A stretch of DNA of 64,000 nucleotides from assembly GCA_034336665.1 (NCBI GenBank), contig JAPFBE010000002.1, forward strand, positions 78,684,905 through 78,748,904. The letters run 5' to 3'. The notes under the pieces were generated by a model. That model saw only the letters and a program-made list of their open reading frames with translations. It was not told where the DNA came from and searched no databases. The translations under genes and the position numbers were made by a program. Below are positions 52,601 to 62,259 of the stretch, one piece after another (the first letter of the stretch is position 1; the number at the start of each line of letters is the position of its first letter). Source of the DNA: Luscinia megarhynchos. Its lineage: Eukaryota > Chordata > Aves > Passeriformes > Turdidae.

Positions 52601-53088
52601 TTCCTTTCCTTCATACTGGTATGCCCTGTGCAGGTCAGGTTTGAACTGCTGGGTAAATAGGGCATGTGCATAATTTCCACTACTGTTGTTCTTTATGACA
52701 TGAATGAAGTACACCAGTTTTAATGTATCCCTTGAAAAAGGGATTAATTCACAAAGGCAGTTAAACAAATTACAGGGGAATGTTTATTGGAACTGTACAA
52801 TGTGGAAATTAAATTTTTATCATAAATGAAATTTACAGAATATGAAGTTAATTAAATTTACAGAATTACATTCTGTAATCACTTATCTTCAGTACTGTAA
52901 TTAGGTCTTTTTCTTTCTGACAGGTGGTTTGTGAGGAAGGTGACAACTATGCCTACTCAAAATATGGACGATTTTGTCATGAAATCAAAATGAACTATTC
53001 TCCATATGTGAATTATTTCACTCGAGTATACTGGAATAGGTCCTACTTTGTGTATAGAATCAACACTGTGATATCCTTCCAGTCATGA
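25665..53088 (+). CDS. DPY19L4: DPY19-like protein 4 (19 coding exons, complete)
   Basis: The spliced product is 720 residues (human, from memory, 723). It is a multi-pass ER membrane protein of the DPY19 family, GT-C fold transferases that in worm DPY-19 and mammalian DPY19L1/L3 attach mannose to tryptophan; the activity of L4 itself is less settled. Residues 1-45 are a basic cytosolic tail with LRQRKK, the first membrane segment is about 49-69, and the large lumenal loop follows with HERKFWF and [11 protein letters not shown] (Asp92). Further hydrophobic segments continue to about residue 545, and a lumenal C-terminal domain carries [25 protein letters not shown] and GRFCHE. Sequons include N120-K-T and N704-R-S. 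The start at 25665 has a good context (GCCATGG) and matches the family N-terminus. All 18 introns are GT/AG and keep frame. The introns hold CR1 and simple repeats but no nested gene that I can see. Confidence 0.97.
26061..26500 (+). mobile_element. CR1 LINE 3' end in DPY19L4 intron 1
   Basis: The sequence starts within ORF2 (GAGAGCATCCAAAAGAGGGC), continues with TTGTTCAGCCTGGAGAAG, and has a C-terminal ORF2 remnant with [10 protein letters not shown] near 26319-26345. It ends in the standard CR1 3' tail (CCCTTCCAGCTCAGGGTATT then CTGTGATTCTG at about 26500). It is 5' truncated and has an internal deletion, so it cannot move on its own. Confidence 0.92.
26501..29200 (+). other. Remainder of DPY19L4 intron 1
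   Basis: AT-rich intronic sequence, with no nested exon or RNA gene recognised. It ends with the acceptor ATATCTTCAG. Confidence 0.7.
29201..29308 (+). CDS. DPY19L4: DPY19L4 coding exon 2
   Basis: Encodes the basic, charged cytosolic tail including [10 protein letters not shown] and ends in SPK. Acceptor TTCAG, donor GTGAGC. Enters and leaves in phase 1. Confidence 0.93.
29698..29741. repeat. GAACTAAAC-type short tandem repeat in intron 2
   Basis: About four imperfect copies of a GAACTAAACA/GAACTAAACT unit in a row, just downstream of exon 2. Confidence 0.75.
30307..30431 (+). CDS. DPY19L4: DPY19L4 coding exon 3
   Basis: Encodes [20 protein letters not shown] and onward to [12 protein letters not shown], that is the first membrane segment and the start of the lumenal loop. 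Acceptor TTTTCAG, donor GTAAAG. Ends in phase 0. Confidence 0.97.
30715..30800. repeat. T/G-rich low-complexity tract, intron 3
   Basis: The plus strand is almost only T and G, with GGGG, GGG and GGGGGGG runs between T runs. Similar tracts recur in introns 12 and 18. Confidence 0.7.
31116..31206 (+). CDS. DPY19L4: DPY19L4 coding exon 4
   Basis: Encodes [20 protein letters not shown] and KAPSFER. This is the conserved lumenal motif of the family, close to where the catalytic acid lies in active members. It follows a long T-rich tract and the acceptor CCTAG, with donor GTACAA. Ends in phase 1. Confidence 0.97.
32530..32745 (-). mobile_element. Possible ancient CR1/L3-like fragment in intron 4
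   Basis: The plus strand reads like a very diverged reverse complement of a CR1-type 3' region: AATGCAGAGCTGAAAGGGAT, then a TCATCCCTG block, then TAGTTCCAGCTCTGC. The similarity is by eye and weak. It could be an unrelated sequence. Confidence 0.4.
32966..33087 (+). CDS. DPY19L4: DPY19L4 coding exon 5
   Basis: Encodes [20 protein letters not shown] and [20 protein letters not shown], lumenal loop sequence with the N-K-T sequon. Acceptor CTGTAG, donor GTATGT. Ends in phase 0. Confidence 0.97.
33926..34071 (+). CDS. DPY19L4: DPY19L4 coding exon 6
   Basis: Encodes [20 protein letters not shown] and [16 protein letters not shown], two membrane segments. Acceptor TTTCAG, donor GTAAGA. Ends in phase 2. 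Confidence 0.97.
35748..35871 (+). CDS. DPY19L4: DPY19L4 coding exon 7
   Basis: Encodes the family signature [20 protein letters not shown] followed by [11 protein letters not shown]. Acceptor TTCTAG, donor GTAAAA. Ends in phase 0. Confidence 0.97.
36395..36529 (+). CDS. DPY19L4: DPY19L4 coding exon 8
   Basis: Encodes [20 protein letters not shown] and [20 protein letters not shown], membrane segments. Acceptor TTCTAG, donor GTATTG (weak at the last positions). Ends in phase 0. Confidence 0.97.
37743..37874 (+). CDS. DPY19L4: DPY19L4 coding exon 9
   Basis: Encodes [20 protein letters not shown] and [17 protein letters not shown]. The LQFEN stretch is well conserved in the family. Acceptor CAACAG, donor GTAACT. 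Ends in phase 0. Confidence 0.97.
37964..38062 (+). CDS. DPY19L4: DPY19L4 coding exon 10
   Basis: Encodes a basic linker [17 protein letters not shown] and a hydrophobic segment [14 protein letters not shown]. This is one of the less conserved exons. Acceptor TTGCAG, donor GTAAGA. Ends in phase 0. Confidence 0.95.
39255..39328 (+). CDS. DPY19L4: DPY19L4 coding exon 11
   Basis: Encodes [20 protein letters not shown] and LNTTK. Acceptor TTTCAG, donor GTAAGT. Ends in phase 2. Confidence 0.96.
39329..41099 (+). other. DPY19L4 intron 11
   Basis: A 1.8-kb intron. Positions 39840-40700 are less AT rich than the flanks and include an (AC)n run at about 40130-40141. No open frame, exon or repeat family was recognised. 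Confidence 0.6.
41100..41258 (+). CDS. DPY19L4: DPY19L4 coding exon 12
   Basis: Encodes [20 protein letters not shown], then [20 protein letters not shown], ending in IFRRI. It is almost identical to the mammalian sequence that I recall. Acceptor ACTAG, donor GTAAGT. Ends in phase 2. Confidence 0.97.
41598..41672. repeat. T/G-rich low-complexity tract, intron 12
   Basis: Mostly T with GG and GGG islands on the plus strand, similar to tracts in introns 3 and 18. Confidence 0.7.
42932..43051 (+). CDS. DPY19L4: DPY19L4 coding exon 13
   Basis: Encodes [20 protein letters not shown] and [26 protein letters not shown] is strongly conserved. Acceptor CTGCAG, donor GTAAGT. Ends in phase 2. Confidence 0.97.
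44146..44266 (+). CDS. DPY19L4: DPY19L4 coding exon 14
   Basis: Encodes [20 protein letters not shown] then [20 protein letters not shown]. Acceptor TTTCAG, donor GTGAGT. Ends in phase 0. Confidence 0.97.
45692..45748 (+). CDS. DPY19L4: DPY19L4 coding exon 15
   Basis: A small exon of 57 bases encoding [19 protein letters not shown], a single membrane segment. Acceptor TTCTAG, donor GTAAGA. Phase 0 on both sides, so skipping it would keep the frame. Confidence 0.96.
46650..47760. other. Less AT-rich block in intron 15, origin unknown
   Basis: The sequence between these points is visibly richer in G and C than the AT-rich intron on both sides. It has only short open frames and no recognisable domain. 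It could be an old insertion (for example an LTR fragment), but I could not identify target-site duplications or LTR ends. Confidence 0.3.
48092..48174 (+). CDS. DPY19L4: DPY19L4 coding exon 16
   Basis: Encodes [20 protein letters not shown] and VELMTWIK. The start at 48092, after a weak CATCAG acceptor, is required to keep frame with exon 15 and to give KEFFPR. A stronger-looking CCCTAG lies 11 bases further in. Donor GTAAGC. Ends in phase 2. Confidence 0.94.
49500..49892. other. Less AT-rich block upstream of exon 17, origin unknown
   Basis: The sequence is abruptly less AT rich than the adjoining part of intron 16 and runs up to the exon 17 acceptor. A 163-codon open frame at 49461-49952 passes through it and then reads exon 17 in the wrong frame, so it is not a real gene. 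The minus strand also has open stretches, with no domain that I recognise. Confidence 0.3.
49893..50025 (+). CDS. DPY19L4: DPY19L4 coding exon 17
   Basis: Encodes [20 protein letters not shown] then [20 protein letters not shown] and RNEN, part of the lumenal C-terminal domain and one of the best conserved parts. Acceptor TTGCAG, donor GTGAGT. Ends in phase 0. Confidence 0.97.
50460..50618 (+). CDS. DPY19L4: DPY19L4 coding exon 18
   Basis: Encodes [40 protein letters not shown] and [13 protein letters not shown], lumenal domain. Acceptor TTTTAG, donor GTAAGT. Ends in phase 0. Confidence 0.97.
50619..52923 (+). other. DPY19L4 intron 18
   Basis: A 2.3-kb intron. It has an AATAAA hexamer at 50673-50678, a T/G-rich tract with TTG repeats at about 51867-51945, and a perfect 9-bp inverted repeat at 52858-52878. 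No nested gene was seen. Confidence 0.65.
51867..51945. repeat. T/G-rich tract with (TTG)n, intron 18
   Basis: T runs, TTGTTGTT units and a GGGGGG run on the plus strand, comparable to the tracts in introns 3 and 12. Confidence 0.7.
52924..53088 (+). CDS. DPY19L4: DPY19L4 coding exon 19 with stop codon
   Basis: Encodes [20 protein letters not shown] and [20 protein letters not shown], ending SFQS and then TGA at 53086-53088. The C-terminus matches the known family end exactly in length. Acceptor CTGACAG. Confidence 0.97.
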   Translation: MVCEEGDNYAYSKYGRFCHEIKMNYSPYVNYFTRVYWNRSYFVYRINTVISFQS

Positions 53089-53971
53089 AAAGGCATGCAA
53101 GCTTCTTCCTGAGGATTGATTGTGAATGAATTTCAGTTGGAAAAGTTCCTTTTGAACAAGGAAGTATATTTTTGCAGAGAGATGTGCACACATGCAGTGT
53201 ACTGACAACTTTATTCTACCGAACTGAAATTCTTTGATCTACAGATCAGCAGACACATATACCATCCTTGAAGGAAACGGGAACATTTATCAGTTTTACA
53301 GTCTTTACAGTGTGTTACAGTCTTCCATGTTTTTACATTTTTCTTCCCATTATAAATCATCTTAATCTTCATGTAAATGAGATTTCTAACTTTAGTGTTA
53401 GAAACTTCAGTAAATATAGAAATATGTGTAGACTTCAGTAAATACAGTAAAAATATTTTAAGAGCTCATTTAAGTTATGTAGCTTTTAATTTTTAGCAAG
53501 AAAACAATCACTATGCCAAGTCTTTTCAAGTAAGTGTTGGAATTTTTAGTTTGAGGTTTCTTTTTGTTTTAATTCTTCTGTCTTCCGTGGTAAACATTTC
53601 TTTGTTTTTCAAACACACATTTATACATCTTACATGTAGCTATATAGTTTGTATAAATCCAATAAGGAAGATTTTACTTAAACAACACTTCCATAGGTTA
53701 AGGCACTGATTTCTACATTGTTGTCTCTGTTGTCTACAGAGACATATTGGTGGAAATGCTAGGAATTAGACCTAGCTCAGATCTTCAGTTTGGAAAGAAC
53801 TTGTCTTCAGCATTTCTCCACACTTAAGTGTGTATGCGTGTATGCTTAAGTGTGTCTTTCTTAGCAGCCACCAGAAAGGGCCAGTATACCACATGCTTGT
53901 TTTCAGGCAAGTGTAGCAGGACAGCCAGGTTTGCTACTGAGACTTCTGCACTTCAGTTTCACCCCCTCTGT

Positions 53972-53973
<2 letters not shown>

Positions 53974-54002
<29 letters not shown>
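53974..54002. repeat. (TG)n dinucleotide microsatellite
   Basis: An uninterrupted GT/TG run of about 14 units in the presumed 3' UTR of DPY19L4. Confidence 0.95.
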
Positions 54003-56449
54003 GAGGGATGGGTGATACTCATTTCATTCAACTTATTATGCAATAGCTATATTAAGATAGTGCCATAACTGTCATTTAAAACACTATAATCTCCACCATT
54101 GATAAATAGGGGTACAAATGTTCATAGCTATTTTTATATAAATTATGCAAATACACAGATCTTTGAAAATTTGGGAAAGTACTCTGCAATTTTTCTTCCC
54201 TTTAAAATTTTCTTTATTATATGATCCTCTTTGCCTCTACAACTCCTTTTCTTAACAAATTATCTGTTCATCCTGTTTGTTGATGGCTGATAGACTTTGA
54301 AGAAAATGAATGATGTTTTAATTCCAGCTCTGGGCTTAAATCTTGTGTTGAGCATGGAAACTCCAATAGAAGGTAACAGTAGCTTTGCTTAATGTAGGTG
54401 TTACTGGACAAAAAGCCATGACTAAGTTTTGGAAGAAGTTGGTCACTCCTTAGAGTTACCTGCAGTTACAAATTAATGTAACACCGGGCCCAGAGACCAG
54501 TCTATCAGGCATGTGAGAATGATTCTTTGGAGCCCAGATGCCTTTAATTTAGCAAAATAGGATGAATAGCTGAAAAATCTGCAAACCATTCTGCAAGTGG
54601 AAGCTGCAAAACAGTCCTTACTGGAAATCGGAGATTTTAACTCTGAAATTACTAGGAACTGCAGCATGTTGTTGTATGTGCATGATTCTTCTCTGCTCTG
54701 TGCAGATACATTTGCTTACTTTACACTGACACGTAGTGCTGAGATTTTTTAAAACTTTTGCAGTGATTTAAAAGAAAAAAGCTTTATTGGTTTTTTTTAT
54801 TGTTTTAAAAGCCAACATGTCTGTAATCTGTTTTTTCTTTCAGTTACATTTTTATGCCTATGAGTCTTGACAAAATGTTAAATTATGCATTTTATTTTAA
54901 ACCAATGTTCAGATAAATCCATCGAGTATATGGGATGCTGTCACTGAGAGAAACATTTATCCATATAACTGAGTTACAAGTTACAAGTAATTATCCTTTC
55001 TGGGCATACAGGCATCGTGTTGAGGGTAGTATGCCTGTGTGTCTGCTGGAGTGCAGGCTGCATTTATTTGCTTGTGCACAAGTGCATGTTTTACTGCACT
55101 GGGCTGTTTAAGACTACTCAATTACTGTTTGCAGACAGAAGCTTGTGTATTAACTTGAGCTATGTCAGGCCTGCAGGAACCCCCTCTATGTGTGGATATA
55201 GATGTAATACTTGGAAGTTAGTTTAGAATTCCTTTTTCAATTTAAGTTTGTTTGAATCATTGTCGAGGAATTATATGTCTGTGTGTCAGTCATTTAATGT
55301 CTTGAAGTTAGTAATTCATGAATATCACTTCATATCAGCAATAAGGCATTCCAAGTGCAAACTTCAGGGTTACAACTGTACTTGGGGAGGTGAAGTTGCA
55401 GAGCTTACGGCTTCATGCCTTAGACTGCCACTGAGATGCAGCATTCAGCTGTCCTTGACTGCCTGTTGTGTTTTACTGCAATGTTGTGTGTGTTCCCACA
55501 CAGAATATAGTTTGAACATCTACATGTAGAGCACATGTATTAAGAAAACCACAAATGAGGCCACCCACACATCTAAAACAACTGTCTTGTAGCATGTTGG
55601 CCTTTATACATGTTTAAATGAATGAGTTGAACTTTATTTCAACTGTGACATAGTTATTGTTACTAGTTTTGTCATAGTTTTTAAGATGTATTCTTGATAC
55701 TTCAATTGATTCTGCTTTAGGAGAATCATTTAAGATTTTTAACTTGCTTTTTATATTAGAGAAAATTATATTGCAGCACCATTGGCACAGCAGCCTTAAG
55801 TAACAAAAGGAGCCTTTTATTTGGGAGAACATTATGGTTGTTCCTGTAAAAAGGCATTATTAAAACAAGTGACTGAAAGAATCATATCTTAGAAAGAAAG
55901 TGAATTAATTTCTTATCCAGCTATGGACTAGCAAAATACTGTCTAATCTCCAGCTTCTGTGAAAAATAGTAAGTTCCAGTGATACCCCTCAGTGGGACAA
56001 CAATAGGGTATAATTACACCAGACTTGTGCAGACAACCCTGGCTTGGTTTTCAACCAGATCACAGGCTTAACTCCCTGACAGGGTTGTGGGAAAGTTTTA
56101 CAAATCTTGATCTGCTTTGCTGTAGATGTTGCAATTCAGTTGAAACATGTGCCTTGCAAGCTTTTATTAAACAAACAAAAACCTCAATTCATGTTTCTTT
56201 TTGTGAATATTTTTTTTAAAATTCCTGTCCCTCTGATTTCTAGAGTTTCTGTTGTGTCTTAATACGCCAGCCTCCAAGGATGCCCAGGTGGTGCAGCTGG
56301 GGTGTGTGCCAGCCATCTAACAGCTGTTCACTGGGGAGAATGAGAATTTGCATTTGTGTGATTATTCTGCTGGCTTATTTCCCCATTCACATGTCCACTT
56401 TCTTATATACTTGATCTTAGTAAATGAAAAAAAAAACCTACCTTGAAAG

Positions 56450-56455
56450 AATAAA
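56450..56455 (+). promoter_or_regulatory. Possible proximal polyadenylation signal
   Basis: AATAAA in the presumed 3' UTR of DPY19L4, just after an A-rich run. It could give a shorter 3' UTR of about 3.4 kb. Confidence 0.3.
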
Positions 56456-57898
56456 TTAGTGTAGTGTTTTCCAGCACCCACCTGTTATCCTTAGACTTGT
56501 GAATTGAAGTTTGACCAACCCACAGCTAAACTTAACATACTCAGTTTTGTCTTAATCTTAAAAAAATGCTCTTTCACTTCCTGAATTACCACGTACTTGA
56601 ACTCATGTTTGACAGGATATGCGTGAGACTAAGGAAAGGTATTTCTGAGCATAAACTTCTATTCATACTATTTAAAAAACCACTGATTTCATTTCTTCCA
56701 AAGTAAATGGAAATACAGTTTAATACAACACAAATACATTTTCCATGGGGGTGGGGAATAAGGAGAAGATACACAAGTGTGGAAGAAAGTGGGCCAAAAG
56801 GTTTCACAGGCATTGAAAATTGTTCCAACTATTTGCTCTGGTGGCATTACTGTTTACTAAAAGGTAGAGGCTAGGGACCAACTCTTGTTCTTACCACCTT
56901 ATTTTCACTAAGTCATCTTCAAGTGTCCAGGCCTTGTAGCATTCCATCAGCTTTTCCGTGCAATTCACATGAAAAGGAGCTGCAAGATCAGGTTGTAGGG
57001 ATTGTAAGGTATCCCTGAAATACTTCTTAAAATTTCATACAGCCTGTCCTTCAACCAAAATTCCAACAGGAGAAAGCATAGGCTGTGCTTGTGACTGTGT
57101 GGGCGTGTGCACATATGATGTGTGTGCATTTACAGGTGTCTGTTTTACTGTTGTTTGGGAGATGGAATGAGGAACTTCTCTTACCACTAATAGTGATTGA
57201 GTCTGTAAGTCTGGTAAATGTTGATGGGCAGATGGACTTTGGAGTACTGTGGTGTTGGAGATGAAAGAGAAGCCGAACTTTATTGCAACACAAGCAATAT
57301 TTCATGTGAAATAATACCTCAACATTAATCTGCATAATCGTGCTTTAATACTCTTTTTAAAACTTAACTTTAGAGGGGAAAAAAGTGGGAATTCTAAGAC
57401 ATGCATTGTGTGTTATCTTAATAATCTTTTCTACTTCATCAGTACAGCTATAAAAACAAACACCATTATGTTGCTGCACTCTAACTATGCCAAATGCACA
57501 GCTAGTGATGCCTAAAGGTCTTCTGAATTGCTTTGTACCTCAACAGTGTGTTTAAGTGTAATTAATCTGGCAATGGTTTTGGTTTCAGCACAGTTAAATG
57601 TATGTATTTCTGCCTTTCAAGTGATGTTTAAGGCTGCCTATTTATTTGATGGGACAGAAGGTTTTAATGCCTTTCAAAATTTCAAACTTGTTTACTTCAA
57701 TAATGCAGAAGAATTATTGGTGGTGCTTTACTTGTTAACAGTGACATTTAGCAGTAGTGTGTATGTGCAGCTATTTAATAACAAGTCTAAGGAATACAAT
57801 TCATTTTATCCTGTTTGTTGTCTTGGACAGTTTTTTATCAAAGTAATGTATAAATAGTAAATATTTTTCTCTTGTAACTAATTTTTTTTTTTGGGGGA

Positions 57899-57913
57899 AA
57901 TAAAATTAATAAA
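57899..57913 (+). promoter_or_regulatory. Paired polyadenylation signals
   Basis: Two AATAAA hexamers (57899-57904 and 57908-57913) follow a T-rich run. This is a good candidate for the main 3' end of DPY19L4. Confidence 0.5.
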
Positions 57914-58202
57914 AGCCAATTCCAGAAAGTATGGATTGTTTGGGACACAAACCATTTTATCCTTTGACAAGTCAAGGGAAGACTGTGCAGCATAGCTCAA
58001 ACGTCTGTCTTGACGGGCAGCATAAACAGTCTTGCAACTCTTGAGGACAAGCAGCCTGCTCAGACTGGATCCATATGTTGTGCTGACTGTGACTGCCTGT
58101 TGTGTGAGGATGAACAGCAAAATGTGAGCTGATTCATATGGAATTGCTGAACTCTGTCACCTTCTCCCTAAAGATGTTCCTACAGCAAGCATGTCACCTG
58201 GA

Positions 58203-58208
58203 AATAAA
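58203..58208 (+). promoter_or_regulatory. Polyadenylation signal, distal candidate
   Basis: AATAAA followed after about 25 bases by a long T run (58237-58248), a layout typical of a cleavage site with a U-rich downstream element. Confidence 0.45.
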
Positions 58209-58220
58209 GTGCTATGCAAC

Positions 58221-61200
58221 GTCAAATGCTTACTGATTTTTTTTTTTCAAATCTACTAATGTATTATCTGCCTTGTTTTTTTACAGATCATGGTTGCATA
58301 ATTTGGAGCCCTCTTTTGTTTTATACAGTATTGTTAGTAGAAATATTTGAATGCAGATTACTTTGTAATAATTTAGCATGTACTGATATAAAAATTTTGA
58401 TATTTTTTTTTAATTCCAAAGACAGTTGAAATAACCTACAGAGCACTTGTCCAAAAACAGATCATTTAGCACCTGAAAAAAATTACATATTTACATCTTT
58501 AATTTATAATGATTCTAAATTTGAGCATTTATCAGACTGCTTTGTTTTAGGCTAGTCAGGAAATAAGCTGATGTTGAAGTATCCGAGTTTAGCCATTCAA
58601 GCAACCAGGCTTTGTGGTTTCTTAGCTCAAAGGGGAATGGAGCTTCCTGGCAGCATGAAGTCTGTGTTGGTATTTCTGTACTCCTCTATGCCTGTATGCA
58701 AAACTGAGACTGGTTACTAGCTGTGAAACAGAGAACATCCTATTATATATAATAGAATTTGTATTGATATATGTCTATTCATAGGTGCATATGTATTTTA
58801 TGTGAGTTTGTCTTTGTACAAAATATATATTCTGTTCATAATCAATGATTCAGAGGTGTTAGGTAAAAGTTACTGTTGGTTTGGATTATTTGCCACTTAA
58901 ATAGTGGCTCTGGAATGTTTGTAGGAGCTAGTTTCCCAGATTTTCCCATTTTTGCAGTGACCCACCCCTGTATGTTTTCAGGTTGCTTACATAATAAATG
59001 TCATGGACGTTTTTTAATAGTGATGAGATGAGATGCATCTTGTTATGGATTAAACTGCATATATAGAATATACAAACATTAAGCAATCTTGAGTATTATG
59101 GAGCTATTCACTAGGTTGTAACATACTACCAGTACATACATTTACTTTCAGAACTTTGGGCAGCTTTACAATGCCTTGGAATTTCTTCCTTTTCACAGTT
59201 ACACTGTACTGTGTGCTGTCAAACCGTGAGTCCCACTGGTGCTGTACTGACTGGTAACAGAAAGACCCAAAACATGTTAAGACTGACTTTATTTTGAAAC
59301 TGGAATAAATACCAGAATATTCTGTAAGGCGAGGGTGAATGTAAAGTGATGCCTTAAGCTGTTCTCCCCTCTGAAGTGAGTTGAAAAGGGATGGGTAAGA
59401 ATGCAGCTCCGTTCTTCACTGTCTCATGTTGCATTCTCCATGAGACTCCGAGTACAGAAGTTGTGTTCTCCCCAAAGTAACTGCTGGGTGCACCTGTGGT
59501 TTCCATGGCTGATCTGACTTCAATTCTGGGCAGTAAGACAAAATCACTGCAGCAGAAGTGACTAAACCATTTATGCAATTTTAGAAAGGTACATTAAAAT
59601 CAAGTCTGTTTTTCATTTCATCATGAAAACCTCATTCTGAAACACAGTTCTGAAACACTGTCCTTTTCATCTATTTCAGCATTGTTATCACGTGAATAAA
59701 TGCTGCTCCTTTATTTTTCTTTCCTTTTTTTTTCTTTTTCTCTCCTCCCAAAGTTGGCCCATTTCATGCCAACTAGTCCGAACTGCTGGCTGCATTCCAG
59801 GGGCTTGTTCCAGCTGCAAGGGAGGGCCAGAGGAAGGCTGTTGGGCTTGCTGATGTTTTGGCCTCAGAATGGCAGTTCTTAGATTTAGTTCACAGTCCTC
59901 AGTTCACTAGATTAGCTCTGCTTAAGGAGAACCCTAAAACTAAATTTCACTATAATTCTTTGGCAATGGAAGCTGACAGTGTCCTGAAGGTATTTGTGTT
60001 GGTTTAGACAATATCTAAGGAGCTTATTTATTTGTATTTATTTCTTGTTTCCTGTTGAAGCTAAGAGCCATCTCCACTGCGTTTATTGAGATGTCCTCTT
60101 GGATTAACACTGGATCAGTCTTTGTGGATTCTGCTTCAGTTTTGCAGGAATAGACAAGTTCCTTTGGAAAACACGACTACACTCAAGTGTGTTTGCATCT
60201 CTTTAAATGGTAGGGTTAGGATCTGTGGCCACAAATATTTGTACATTTGTTTTGTCATCACACAGGTTTTGTGTAATTGGATGTTGAAAATAACATATTT
60301 ATGCTAGTGAGTATCTACAAGGTGAACTTGGTTCTGGTTCTGCTCTGTAAGGTGTTCTCTAAATTCTGGCAATGGGAGTGACATGCAGGAGGAGCCTAAA
60401 TTTCCATCACCAAAATGCTGTGTTAATGTATTAGAAATACATGGGTTCATAGGTGGGAGGGAATACTGTGAATAAAAACCTAGTTTAAATCTTCACAGGC
60501 TGTAGGGGACACTGCATGTTTTAAGTGCTTGAATAGAAGAGAATAGAAAGGGTAGTGTGTCCTGTAATGTAGGCTAAAAATGGGAACTTGATTTTGAGAG
60601 GATGTAATTTGCTTGAAAGTTGTGTAATGATGCCACACACTTCAGAAGAGGGAATGCTGTGCTGTGTCCCATGCAGAGCTGAGCTTGTCCTAAACTGAAT
60701 GCTTGTTTGCACAGTCTGGCTAGCTCATTAAGTGTTTTTAAATTAATGAGCCTTCTAGTACATTTGTGAAGGAAGAAATTAGGGCACAAAGAGTAACTAT
60801 AGCATATTCAAAGCTTGCTACAGCACATTAACCAGGCATGGATCTGGATGATTACTTTCATGTTACTGGTAAAACATTCTGTAAAACGATTTGGTTTTAC
60901 TTTTTGCCTTCCCAGTCTGAAATCTTGCATTGTTCCACATTTTAGAAGCTATCATCCCATCACCTTGAGGGGGCAAAAAATAAATGTAATTGTAATAATG
61001 GGATGTGATCTCCCAACAATTACCTCTCCTTAAAACCAGTAATTCCCCGGGTGGCACAGGTGCGGGTCTAGCAGCTGGTTGTCACCTTTGACTGTTGCCC
61101 GTAATATTTGACTAAAGCAGTGAAATGGGTTCTGACTTTCTTGAGCAGAGCTTCACTTCCAGCCTTGATATGTCATCACTGAAGTTACAACACAGCTGGC

Positions 61201-62150
61201 AACAAACACCTCTGCCTTCCTAACAACCTTCTGGTAAAAGTAGCGAGCCTGTTCGAAGCAGGAAGAGGGAGCACTCTGATGGAACAACCCCTAAATCAGT
61301 TTGACCAGCTGGATGTGGAACCTTTGCAAAAGGCAGTTCCTGAGCTGTTGCCATCACTATGTGAAGGGAGATACTTTTGTTCTTGTTTATTAACAGGCAG
61401 ATGCTGCTGGGAACTTGTCCTTTGAGCAGTGAGAAAATGAGTAGTGTTTTGTTAGATGAGCAGTGATTGACTCTGGAGTAGTCTGGCTTGTATTCACACT
61501 CCCACTGATCACAGACTAACCAGAGTGGAGTTCCGTGCCCAGATTGTTTTATGCATGTTTAGCGGGACTGATGTGTTTGCTCTGTACCTTCAGAAGGACC
61601 ATTTCAGTCTGGCTCTCAACAACAGCACACACTACTCCTGTCCAAAAAATATTGCATCTTCCCTGAGGAAGCAGCAACCTGAATGTGCACTTTCTGAGGC
61701 TGTGCTTCCAAGACAAACCCAGCTTGCAACAGAAGTTGTCTGCTGGGTGACAACTACTCTTATGATTCAAGTGTCCCAAGGTCCACTCTCCTTTATGCAA
61801 TAATAGTCGTTTTCCTCGATTCTTTTATAGTGTTCTTGTAGCTTGGCTGGATGGGGTTTTTTTTTTCATACAGGCTCACAAGAGAGGGGGAGGTTGCCCG
61901 TTTTCCTCCGAGTCACCACCCAGGGAAGTTTAGTCCTGCCTGTGTCTGCAAGTTCTGCTCAACTTGCAGAAGACCTGGAGGGAGCAGCTGGATGCATGTG
62001 GTGGTTTTACCCCGGCTGAATGCCAGGGACCCACCAAAGCTGCTCTACCACTCCCCTCTGCAACGGGACAGAGAAGAGAAAATGCCACAAAAACTTTCAC
62101 GAGTTGAAACAGGGGCGGGGAGAGAGCACTCACACATGACCCCCTCGGGC
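58221..62150. other. Intergenic between DPY19L4 and the cadherin-like gene
   Basis: No exon was recognised. Further AATAAA hexamers lie at 58993, 59304 and 59695, so a longer DPY19L4 3' UTR is possible. The composition changes from AT rich to balanced at about 61 kb and then to very GC rich at 62.2 kb. Confidence 0.55.
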
Positions 62151-62156
62151 GATGTG

Positions 62157-62259
62157 AAATGAGGGAAGGTGAGGAATTTGCCAAGCAACATTGTGCGCTT
62201 TGCCGCGGAATAGGGGAAGACGGGGAATTTGCGCCTCAGCGCTGGGCGCTTGGCCGCGG
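62157..62259. repeat. 51-bp tandem duplication upstream of the cadherin-like exon
   Basis: Two direct copies sit at an exact offset of 51 bases. The best-conserved 36-base part runs 62173-62208 and 62224-62259. Both copies begin GGAATTTGC and share GCGCTT plus GCCGCGG. The second copy has gained C and G at the variable sites. It lies about 140-245 bases before the chosen ATG and is therefore likely in the promoter or 5' UTR. Confidence 0.85.

Larger units (their letters stand above)
53089..58220 (+). other. DPY19L4: Probable DPY19L4 3' untranslated region
   Basis: After the stop codon there are about 5 kb of AT-rich sequence without splice-supported exons. From memory the mammalian mRNA also has a 3' UTR of several kilobases. 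It holds a short direct repeat ACTTCAGTAAATA (53404 and 53431 area), a (TG)n tract and several AATAAA hexamers. The true end cannot be fixed without transcript data. Confidence 0.6.
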
